From contig PKYZ01000512.1 of assembly GCA_003132865.1 (NCBI GenBank), positions 1 through 14,386 on the forward strand: a DNA stretch of 14,386 nucleotides. The letters are read 5' to 3'. The notes beneath the pieces were generated by a model that was given only the letters and a program-made list of their open reading frames with translations, was not told where the DNA came from and did no database searches. This stretch comes from Bryobacterales bacterium (GTDB lineage: Bacteria > Acidobacteriota > Terriglobia > Bryobacterales > Bryobacteraceae). The translations under genes were made by a program, and so were the position numbers. Shown one piece after another: positions 7,495 through 13,616 of this stretch; position 1 is the first letter of the stretch, and each line of letters starts with the position of its first letter.

Positions 7495-7776
7495 TTACGA
7501 GGCCACACGCCGCGGGAGCTTCGAAAGCTTGGCGCTCCGGGTTTGAAACGCCTTCATCGCTTCCGCGACCGTGCGGTAGGGTCCGTGTATGCGCCCCTTC
7601 TCGATATCTTCGATCCCTTCAGCGATGCCACGATCCACGATTGACTTGGGCTCGAATACGATCTTGCTCTTTACGGCCCTCGCTTCCAGTACATCGCCGA
7701 TCGCGACGCCGATCTATTCCCGGACATGCCGCGGGATGATCACCTGATATTTGTTCTTGACCATAACGATAGGCAT
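7495..7776 (-). pseudogene. AbrB/MazE-type antitoxin with in-frame stop
   Basis: ATG 7776 opens MPIVMVKNKYQVIIPRHVRE and then meets TAG at 7716-7714 (codon 21). The same frame continues as IGVAIGDVLEARAVKSKIVF, then EPKSIVDRGIAEGIEDIEKG, RIHGPYRTVAEAMKAF and LSKLPRRVAS to TAA. The N-terminal half is the swapped-hairpin AbrB DNA-binding fold (KNKYQVxIPRxVRE-x-IGVxxGDxLEA); the C-terminal half is the toxin-binding tail. TAG sits where Gln is common, so a single CAG-to-TAG change explains it. The rest of the frame is intact over 94 codons, so the break is recent or partly read through. A good promoter lies upstream at 7842-7815. Confidence 0.8.
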
Positions 7777-7814
7777 GGGTGCGATAGTTGAACTGTTGAA
7801 CTGGATGCAATTGC

Positions 7815-7842
7815 AGTTTAGCCGATCTGCCGATGTTGTCAA
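7815..7842 (-). promoter_or_regulatory. Sigma-70-type promoter of the decayed toxin-antitoxin locus
   Basis: Reading on the minus strand, a perfect -35 TTGACA (7842-7837), a 16-nt spacer and TAAACT (7820-7815) give the best promoter in the window. It would produce a leader of about 30 nt before ATG 7776. The TGA inside TTGACA is the stop codon of the upstream hydrolase gene. Because no other promoter is evident before 7315, it may also serve the three-gene operon beyond the dead module (inference). Confidence 0.6.
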
Positions 7843-8651
7843 GGCATTCGCAAACGCTCGTAAAAGGACTGCAGGTGCTGCCGATAGCCGGCGCCGGCGG
7901 TTTCGACGATGTCATTGTGTCCGGCGCCGGGCACTAACCAGAACGACTTCGGTTCGCGCGCGGCGGCGAACAGATCCTGGCCGAGGCGCAGCGGAATCAC
8001 CTCATCGCGATCGCCGTGTATGAAGAAGACCGGCGCGTGGATGCGGCCAATCTTCGCGCGCGAATCGAACCCCCAGACGATCATCGGACCAATCACCGGC
8101 GCCACGGTCCGCGCCACATCTTTCGCCGACGGGAACGGCGCTTCGAGCACCACCGCGGCGCATGGACGGCGCGCGGCCAAATCCACGGCGACGGCGGTGC
8201 CCAGCGACTCGCCGTGCACAATGATATGGTCCGGACGGAAGCCGGTCTTCACCAGGTAGTCGTAAGCCGTTTCGGCGTCACGATAGAGACCTCGCTCGGT
8301 GGGCCGGGCGTTGCTTTTTCCGTAGCCGCGGTAATCCAGGGCGAGGATCGCGGATCCGGCTGCCAGGATCTCGTGAAACTGCGGGTAGCGGTGCGTGATG
8401 TTGCCCGCGTTGCCGTGAAGGTGCAGAGTGACAAAAGAGGCGCCCTCGCGCGGAATCGACCAGGCGTGAATGCGGACGCCATCGGCGCTGTCAAGCCATA
8501 CGTCTGTCGCGCGCAACAGCGCCTGGGCGTCCCAAAGCCCTTCCGGGTACTTCGCGGGGAAGTAAACGGAGCGACTCGCCATGTAACAGAGCGCTAAGTA
8601 CGCGACTGCTGCGATTACGGGAATCGCAACATACATGGGAACGCGCCACAT
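7839..8651 (-). CDS. Membrane-anchored alpha/beta hydrolase (BEM46/ABHD13-like)
   Basis: A serine hydrolase of 270 aa. One N-terminal membrane segment (about 5-25) would anchor it with the catalytic domain outside the cytoplasm, as in BEM46/ABHD13-like proteins. The fold shows LHLHGNAGNI (77-85, oxyanion region), DYRGYGKS (106-113), nucleophile elbow GESLG with Ser149, HGDRDEVIP with Asp216, and GAGHND with His245, a complete triad. The substrate is unknown; esters or amides of lipids are plausible. The frame is open to an upstream ATG at 8720, but ATG 8651 is preferred: it begins the membrane anchor and lies 8 nt after a TATACT box. It is separated by 71 nt from the upstream response regulator and has its own promoter. 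Its stop codon is shared with the -35 of the toxin-antitoxin promoter. Confidence 0.88.
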   Translation of the reverse strand: MWRVPMYVAIPVIAAVAYLALCYMASRSVYFPAKYPEGLWDAQALLRATDVWLDSADGVRIHAWSIPREGASFVTLHLHGNAGNITHRYPQFHEILAAGSAILALDYRGYGKSNARPTERGLYRDAETAYDYLVKTGFRPDHIIVHGESLGTAVAVDLAARRPCAAVVLEAPFPSAKDVARTVAPVIGPMIVWGFDSRAKIGRIHAPVFFIHGDRDEVIPLRLGQDLFAAAREPKSFWLVPGAGHNDIVETAGAGYRQHLQSFYERLRMP

Positions 8652-8659
8652 TAGTCTTG

Positions 8660-8665
8660 AGTATA
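8660..8665 (-). promoter_or_regulatory. -10 box (TATACT) for the hydrolase gene
   Basis: TATACT on the minus strand ends 8 nt before ATG 8651, so transcription would start at about the first base of the start codon. No Shine-Dalgarno is visible. This decides the start in favour of 8651 over the longer frame from 8720. Confidence 0.5.
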
Positions 8666-8722
8666 AGACGTCGATCCGGTACGAATAGTTGAAGGTGGCG
8701 CACGAGTGCATGCGCCACATCC

Positions 8723-9373
8723 CTAAGCGATGATCCCCTTGCGCACTGCGTACAAGATCAGCTCCGGCACGCTGTGCAGGTTCAACTTTTGCAGGATGTG
8801 CGTGCGATGGGTTTCCACGGTATACAGGCTGAGGTTCAGCATGTTGGCGACTACCTTGTTAGTGCGGCCTTCCGCCAGAAGCTGCAAGATCTCGCGCTCG
8901 CGATTGGTGAGCAGCTCATAGGTATCCTCCACGCCGCGGCTCTCCAACTGGCGCATGTAGTCTTCCACCAGGATCTTGCTGATCGCGGGGCTGAAAAAAG
9001 ATTTGCCTTCGGTCAGCGCGCGCACGGCCGCCAGCAGGTCGGCTTCGGCGGAATCCTTCAACAGGTAGGCGCGCGCGCCAGCCTTCAGCGCGCGGATGAC
9101 ATAGCTCTCGTCGGAGTGCATGCTGAGGATGGCGATGGCCGTGCGCGGATTGCGGTTGACGATCTGGCGGGCGGCCTCAATGCCGTTCAGGTTGGGCATG
9201 CCGATGTCCATGATGACCACATCGGGGTTGGCCGATTCGCTGAGCGCCACCGCCTGGCGGCCGTCCGCCGCTTCCCCGACCACCTGCAGATTGGGTTGGC
9301 GTTCCAGCAGCAGGCGCAGGCCGTTGCGCATGACGGTGTGGTCGTCGGCCAACAAGATCCGCACGGGATTCAC
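8723..9373 (-). CDS. NarL/FixJ-type response regulator
   Basis: A DNA-binding response regulator of 216 aa. The receiver domain (about 4-120) has acidic pocket Asp10-Asp11, phospho-acceptor Asp56 in VVIMDIGMPNLNG, Ser84 and Lys106, all in place. The LuxR-type helix-turn-helix (about 153-212) contains LTNREREILQLLAEG, NKVVANMLNLSLYTVETHR and ILQKLNLHS. The GTG start at 9373 overlaps the kinase stop (GTGA, 4 nt), so the two genes are translationally coupled and form a cognate pair. Phosphorylation would drive dimerisation and binding to target promoters, which cannot be named from sequence. An ordinary, complete member of the family. Confidence 0.95.
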   Translation of the reverse strand: MNPVRILLADDHTVMRNGLRLLLERQPNLQVVGEAADGRQAVALSESANPDVVIMDIGMPNLNGIEAARQIVNRNPRTAIAILSMHSDESYVIRALKAGARAYLLKDSAEADLLAAVRALTEGKSFFSPAISKILVEDYMRQLESRGVEDTYELLTNREREILQLLAEGRTNKVVANMLNLSLYTVETHRTHILQKLNLHSVPELILYAVRKGIIA

Positions 9374-10767
9374 GCGATGGCCTCCATAACGCGCGCGGCT
9401 AACGGGATTTCGATGCGCAATCGGGTGCCATGTCCAGGCTCGGACTTCAAGTGGAACTGGCCGCCCAGATGCGTGACACGTTCTTCCATGCCCAGTAGGC
9501 CGAGGCCGCGCGTGTGCGTGCTGTCGAAGCCCTGGCCGTCGTCGAGCACGGTCAAGCGGATGCGCCCGCTTTCCTGCACCACCTGAATGCGCACGCTGCG
9601 CGCAAGGGCGTGCCGGGCGCAGTTGTGCAGAGCCTCCTGCACCACGCGATAGATACAGGTCTTGACCTCTTCGGGCAGATCGTCGGCCACGCTCTCAGCG
9701 TCTACCGTGACGGCCATGCCGGTGCGTTTGGAAATCTCGCGCGCCTGCCATTGCAAGGCGGGCACCAGGCCCAGATCGTCCAGCATGGAGGGACGCAGCA
9801 ACAGCGCCATGTTGCGCACCACGTTCACGCTGCTCTCGGCCAGCTTGCGGATGGACTCCACGTGGCTGCGCAACTCGGCGTCGCCAGGCGCGACGGCTCC
9901 CAGATTGCCAAGTTCCATTAAAAGCGCGCTCAGCGACTGGCCGACTTCATCGTGCAACTCGCGGGAGATGGCGCGGCGCTCCTGCTCCTGCGCCTCCACC
10001 AGGCGCGCGGAGAGTTCTTTCAGCTTGCCCTGCGCAAGGGTCACTTGGCGGTAGCGCAAATCGGCGTCCCGCGCCAGGTGCAGGATGTGCCGGGTGGTGG
10101 CCACAGCCAGCAGCGCGCCGATTCCCAGAGTGACGGCGAGCATCAAGCCCAACCGGTAGCGAAACCGGTCGAAGATTTCTTTCAGGCGCTCGTCGCCGTT
10201 GTTGAGTTCCTGCTCGTTGACGGCGGCGATGCGATCGGCGATTTCCAGCGTGGTGGCGCGCCGCGGGAAGAGTTCCTGGTGCATGAAGGCGCCGCTGCGG
10301 GCCAACTTTTCCCTCGCATCCCAGTGGAAGATGGGGTCGAGCAATTTCCAGTAGTCGGCGATGCGGGCCAGCAGGGCCTGAAAGGGCGCTTCTTCTCCGG
10401 CATCCAGCGACCGCGAGTAACGTTCCAGGGCCGCATCCATTTCCGCGCGCACTTTCTGCAGGCTGGCGCGATACGTCTCCGCGCGCGAGGCATCCCGTTC
10501 CAGCAGATAATCGCGCGTAAACGTGCCCGATTGGTAGAGGGCCGAGCGGATCTCCTCCAGGGCGCGATTGCGCAGCAGGAAAGTCTGGCGGATCTGGACA
10601 TTGCGCGACTGGACCTGGCGCAACGCGCGCAGCGAGTCGATTCCGGCGAAGAGCATCAGTGCCAGCATGCCGCCAAAGCTAGCCAACAGCACGACTTGCG
10701 CGCCCCACTGCAGAGGCTGCGCGCTCCGTTTGAAAGCCACGGCGTCTTTGGTTTCCTCAGGCTCCAT
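9370..10767 (-). CDS. NarX-type sensor histidine kinase (HisKA_3)
   Basis: A membrane histidine kinase of 465 aa, partner of the regulator encoded just downstream. TM1 (about 23-46) and TM2 (about 205-224) flank a helical sensor of about 155 residues that looks like a four-helix bundle of CHASE3 or chemoreceptor type. A linker coiled coil (about 236-268) follows. The dimerisation domain has the HisKA_3 motif AISRELHDEVGQSLS with His272; the ATPase part has VVQEALHNCARHA (Asn382), LDDGQGF (408-414) and GLGLLGMEERV (421-431). ATG 10767 (MEPEETKDAV) is chosen; the frame is open to 11085, but that stretch would encode the arm of a palindromic repeat and has no homology. The signal is unknown. Confidence 0.92.
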   Translation of the reverse strand: MEPEETKDAVAFKRSAQPLQWGAQVVLLASFGGMLALMLFAGIDSLRALRQVQSRNVQIRQTFLLRNRALEEIRSALYQSGTFTRDYLLERDASRAETYRASLQKVRAEMDAALERYSRSLDAGEEAPFQALLARIADYWKLLDPIFHWDAREKLARSGAFMHQELFPRRATTLEIADRIAAVNEQELNNGDERLKEIFDRFRYRLGLMLAVTLGIGALLAVATTRHILHLARDADLRYRQVTLAQGKLKELSARLVEAQEQERRAISRELHDEVGQSLSALLMELGNLGAVAPGDAELRSHVESIRKLAESSVNVVRNMALLLRPSMLDDLGLVPALQWQAREISKRTGMAVTVDAESVADDLPEEVKTCIYRVVQEALHNCARHALARSVRIQVVQESGRIRLTVLDDGQGFDSTHTRGLGLLGMEERVTHLGGQFHLKSEPGHGTRLRIEIPLAARVMEAIA

Positions 10768-10989
10768 TGGTAAGGTATCAGCTTGGCTTCTTCGATCATA
10801 TACCGTCCATTCGGTAGATTTGGGGCTGCCATGGGCCGGGGGAATCCAACGATTGAGGACGGAAAATACTCTATGGACAGGATACTCATCGGGCCTGCGA
10901 ATCTTTAGTCTTAAATCAGTAGCCTGGTCGAGGGACGCGTCAGCCGCTGCCGCCACTGTGGCACGACTGGCGCGTCCTTGCGCAACGTT
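10768..10989. other. 5' region of the NarX-type kinase gene
   Basis: This is the kinase-proximal half of the divergent intergenic region. On the minus strand a TATATG lies about 30 nt before ATG 10767 and could be a weak -10; no good -35 accompanies it. Short frames crossing this stretch have no recognisable homology. Nothing else was identified. Confidence 0.3.
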
Positions 10990-11232
10990 GACAGGCTGAA
11001 GCCTAATGTCACTCGTTTTTCCATTTTGAGCAAGCTGCATTATTCGTGGGGCAGGACTCCATTCAGTCCTGCGGCCGACGTCCACGTCGGCCTCTTCGTG
11101 CGCGGATATGGCTGGTTCCGTTGCGCGAAGAGCGGGTCCTGGAGGACCCGCGCCGACCTGGAGGTCTGCCCCACAACTGCCGCAGCTATTCTCGATATTG
11201 GAAAAACGAGTGGCATTAGGCTGAAGCCTGTC
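10990..11232. repeat. 243-bp foldback (MITE-like) repeat with nested hairpins
   Basis: The left end GACAGGCTGAAGCCTAATGT... (10990-11023) is the reverse complement of 11199-11232 at 31 of 34 positions, and an inner pair GTGGGGCAG / CTGCCCCAC is also inverted. Between the arms lie four compact palindromes: GCAGGACT/AGTCCTGC (11051-11072, 6-nt loop), GGCCGACGT/ACGTCGGCC (11073-11092, CC loop), GCGGGTCCT/AGGACCCGC (11132-11151, GG loop) and GACCT/AGGTC (11155-11166, GG loop). There is no coding capacity for a transposase, and no target duplication was identified. It sits between divergent genes and ends 10 nt before the -10 box of the GH172 gene. It could be a non-autonomous mobile element, a structured RNA or a transcription barrier. 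Confidence 0.75.
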
Positions 11233-11242
11233 CCACCTGCGT

Positions 11243-11248
11243 TATAAT
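11243..11248 (+). promoter_or_regulatory. Perfect -10 box (TATAAT) for the GH172 gene
   Basis: A consensus TATAAT ends 7 nt before ATG 11256, so the transcript would start at about the start codon. The -35 position (about 11220-11225, GCTGAA) falls inside the right arm of the foldback repeat and is a poor match, so the repeat contributes the upstream promoter half. Confidence 0.55.
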
Positions 11249-11255
11249 CCGGCTT

Positions 11256-12437
11256 ATGTCATCCGAACTAGCGCCGCGCCGCGGATTCTTGCAGCGTTTG
11301 GCGGGATTCGCGGGACTGTCGGCCGCGGCGTCGTCCGCGAGCGCGCAGACCGGCCAGAGCGCCGCCGGCGATTATCCCTTCCTGCCGCGTTACGCGCGCG
11401 CCCAGAATTACCGTTCGCTCAAACAATCCAGTTTCGACCGCACGGGCGGCAATGCCGACTCGTGGCCGATCCAGCCGGGCGCCACGCGAGAGCTATTCGC
11501 CTCCGAAGGCCCCGGCGTGATCACGCATATCTGGTTCACCATCGCCGCGGACAGCTCCAATCACCTTAAGGAGATCGTGATCCGCATATACTGGGACGGC
11601 CAAGCCAAACCGAGCGTGGAAGTGCCGGTGGGCGATTTCTTCGGATTGAACCTGGGGCAATACTTCGTTTATCAGTCGGCGTTCCTGAATTGCTCCTCGG
11701 TCAACGCGTTGAACTGTTACTTCGCCATGCCCTTCCGCAGGTCGGCCCGCATCACCGCCACCAACGAAAGCGCGCGCCGCGTGGGCGCATTCTATTCCAA
11801 CATCGATTACCAGATGGTGCCCGCGCTCCCGGACGAAGTGCTGTACTTCCACGCGCAGTACCGCCAGGCTGCGCCGAACAAGCCCACCACCAACGATTGG
11901 CGGACCAATGGCGACGCCGACAAGCTGAAGAATCTCGACGGCAAGGACAACTACGTCTTTGCCGAAACGCGCGGGCGCGGGCACTTGATGGGAGTGACCC
12001 TGGGCGTCCTGCAGAATCAGGATTACTGGATGGGCGAAGGCGATGAAATGGTGTTCGTGGACGACGAGAGCCAACCCGTCATCACGGGCACCGGGACGGA
12101 GGATTACTTCAACGGCGCATGGGACTTCGGGGGCCGCGATGGCGCCGTCCCGTTCGCGCATCTCTACAATGGGGCGCCGTTCATCGTAGGTCCGGAGCGC
12201 GCGGGAGGCCGGTATTGCCTGTACCGCTGGCACGCCGATAATCCGATCGCGTTCACCAAATATCTCAAGTACACTATCGAGCACGGCCACGCCAATCACC
12301 GCGCCGATAACTTCTTTTCGGTGGCTTATTGGTATCAGGCGGGACCCTATACCGATTTTCCGCCGCTGCCACCCGCGGAAAGCCGCATTCCCAGACTGAA
12401 GGCCGTTCCGGGCCCCGGCACAGCCCAGCCCGCTTGA
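11256..12437 (+). CDS. Tat-exported GH172 (DUF2961) glycoside hydrolase
   Basis: A 393-aa protein of the DUF2961 family, now glycoside hydrolase family 172, whose studied members cleave or form fructofuranosyl and D-arabinofuranosyl linkages. The N-terminus APRRGFLQRLAGFAGLSAAA, followed by SSASA, is a twin-arginine signal (Arg8-Arg9, FLQ), predicting export of the folded enzyme. The core starts with the family-typical SFDRTGGNADSW and EGPGVITHIWFT (84-95), and carries YWDGQAKPSVEVPVGDFFG (112-130), WMGEGDEMVFVDDE (258-271) and TGTGTEDYFNGAW (278-289). Glu261 and Glu282 are 21 apart, the spacing I recall for the catalytic Glu270/Glu291 of the bifidobacterial enzyme, so the active site appears intact. 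The substrate is unknown; plant or microbial furanose glycans are plausible. It seems monocistronic, with TATAAT 7 nt before the start. Confidence 0.9.
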   Translation: MSSELAPRRGFLQRLAGFAGLSAAASSASAQTGQSAAGDYPFLPRYARAQNYRSLKQSSFDRTGGNADSWPIQPGATRELFASEGPGVITHIWFTIAADSSNHLKEIVIRIYWDGQAKPSVEVPVGDFFGLNLGQYFVYQSAFLNCSSVNALNCYFAMPFRRSARITATNESARRVGAFYSNIDYQMVPALPDEVLYFHAQYRQAAPNKPTTNDWRTNGDADKLKNLDGKDNYVFAETRGRGHLMGVTLGVLQNQDYWMGEGDEMVFVDDESQPVITGTGTEDYFNGAWDFGGRDGAVPFAHLYNGAPFIVGPERAGGRYCLYRWHADNPIAFTKYLKYTIEHGHANHRADNFFSVAYWYQAGPYTDFPPLPPAESRIPRLKAVPGPGTAQPA

Positions 12438-12489
12438 CATTACTGAGTGGGCGGGCTACCGCTACTGTGTTGTCAAGAGACTCAGAATT

Positions 12490-12529
12490 GTGGGCGGGCA
12501 ATCCTGCCTGCCAATCTTGGCTGCCCCAC
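12490..12529. repeat. GTGGG...CCCAC palindromic element
   Basis: GTGGGCGGGCA at the left can pair with TGCCTGCC (12504-12511) or, at its tip, with GCCCCAC at the right end, giving alternative hairpins. The GTGGG-GG...CTGCCCCAC ends resemble the inner arms of the 10990-11232 foldback, so this may be a reduced relative. It lies after the GH172 stop and might also slow transcription; there is no T-run to make it a classical terminator. Confidence 0.4.
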
Positions 12530-12531
12530 AC

Positions 12532-12546
12532 GGCCCACAATGGGCC
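12532..12546. promoter_or_regulatory. Perfect 6-bp hairpin upstream of the MCE gene
   Basis: GGCCCA-CAA-TGGGCC is a perfect inverted repeat with a 3-nt loop, 18 nt before the TACAAT box of the MCE gene, covering the usual -35 position. It could be an operator or part of the neighbouring palindromic element. Confidence 0.3.
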
Positions 12547-12564
12547 AGAGCGCCCACTCCACGC

Positions 12565-12570
12565 TACAAT
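12565..12570 (+). promoter_or_regulatory. -10 box (TACAAT) for the MCE gene
   Basis: TACAAT lies 11 nt before ATG 12582, giving a leader of only about 4-5 nt. An AGAGGA close to the ATG could act as a Shine-Dalgarno only if transcription starts farther upstream. The same CGCTACAATCGA string precedes the PLP enzyme gene (1921-1932). Confidence 0.5.
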
Positions 12571-12581
12571 CGAGAGGAAGT

Positions 12582-13616
12582 ATGCCCTCTCCCCAGAAAC
12601 TCCGGTGGGCGAAGCTCCGGATCTTCGTCGTGGCGGTGTCCGCTCTTTCCGTGCTCTCGGTGCTGACCTATTTACTGAGCGGCGGAACGTGGCTGAAGGC
12701 CAAAGCATACCTCACCACCTATATTCCCGATTCGACGGGACTCGAACCCGGCGCCGATGTCCTACTGAACGGCGTGAAGATCGGCAGGGTCGAGTCCGTC
12801 CAACTCACCCGCTTGCAGGATCGAAATCGCATCGTGGAAGTGCGGCTGAAGATCGAGGAGGTATTCCTGCCGTACATTCCCGAGGACTCCGTCACCACCA
12901 TCGACAGCGCGAACCTGCTGGGCGACGAGTACATTAACATCAACATGGGGAGAAGCCCGCAGCCCGTGCGGGCCGGCGGCCAGTTGCGCTTCCCGCCGCC
13001 GTCCAACCTCATGCAGAACATCGATTTGAGGCAGTTCGAAGCGCAGTTGCGGACCATCGACCATATTATCCAGGACATACAGGCCGGCAAAGGACCGCTC
13101 GGCCAATTCGTGATGAGCGACGATCTGTACCGCCAGTTTCTAGATGGGGTTGACAAGGTGGAAAAGGAGTTGCGCGCCGCCACCGGATCGCAGTCTCAAC
13201 TGGGGCAGGTCCTGTACAACGCCACCATGCACGATAACCTGAGCGCATCGTTGCGGCAACTGGACGACCGGCTCGCGCAATTGCAGGCGAACCGCCTCCT
13301 GCGGGACACTACGCAGTACGATCAGATCCGCGACCAGATCGCGCAGGTGCGGCGTACGCTGGCGGATCTCAATGCGGGCAAGGGCGCCGGCGGCGAGTTC
13401 CTGAAGAGCGACGCGGCGTATGTCGAGTGGAACCGGCGCCTGGCTGCCTGGATCGAAAACGTGGATGCGCTGAATTCCGGCGAGGGCAGCATGGGGCAGA
13501 TGCTCTCGAACGCGCAGACGTATGAGTCGCTGAACGGTGCGCTGCGGGATCTGCAATCGACCATGAAGGAGTTCCGCGAGGATCCGCAGAAGTTCCTGCG
13601 GCTCAAGATATTCTGA
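12582..13616 (+). CDS. MCE/MlaD-family lipid-transport protein
   Basis: A 344-aa protein with one N-terminal membrane segment (about 13-33), then an MCE domain (about 42-122: FxPxxxGLxxGAxVxLNGVxIGxVxxV pattern, followed by ANLLGDEYINI). MCE proteins form hexameric rings that shuttle lipids between inner and outer membrane. The C-terminal half is mostly helical, with four spaced glycine motifs: AGKGPLGQFVMSDDLY (168-183), SQSQLGQVLYNATMHDNL (203-220), AGKGAGGEFLKSDAAY (265-280) and SGEGSMGQMLSNAQTYESL (299-317). These are typical of long MCE proteins whose helices build a tunnel. ATG 12582 begins the basic N-terminus before the membrane segment; the frame is open back to 12447 but without homology. 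MlaE/MlaF-type permease and ATPase genes are not adjacent in this window. The 3' end overlaps the convergent editing gene by 14 nt. Confidence 0.9.
   Translation: MPSPQKLRWAKLRIFVVAVSALSVLSVLTYLLSGGTWLKAKAYLTTYIPDSTGLEPGADVLLNGVKIGRVESVQLTRLQDRNRIVEVRLKIEEVFLPYIPEDSVTTIDSANLLGDEYININMGRSPQPVRAGGQLRFPPPSNLMQNIDLRQFEAQLRTIDHIIQDIQAGKGPLGQFVMSDDLYRQFLDGVDKVEKELRAATGSQSQLGQVLYNATMHDNLSASLRQLDDRLAQLQANRLLRDTTQYDQIRDQIAQVRRTLADLNAGKGAGGEFLKSDAAYVEWNRRLAAWIENVDALNSGEGSMGQMLSNAQTYESLNGALRDLQSTMKEFREDPQKFLRLKIF

Noticed and set aside
8652..8720. Longer start for the alpha/beta hydrolase
   Set aside because: The extra 23 residues would lie upstream of the TATACT promoter box and precede the membrane anchor without known homology.
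10768..11085. N-terminal extension of the NarX-type kinase
   Set aside because: It would translate part of the foldback repeat and lacks homology; the ATG at 10767 directly precedes the first membrane segment.
12433..12477. TTGACA at the GH172 stop and the CTTGACA/TGTCAAG inverted pair
   Set aside because: No -10 box at 16-18 nt, and the 7-bp arms are 31 nt apart, so neither a promoter nor a terminator is supported.
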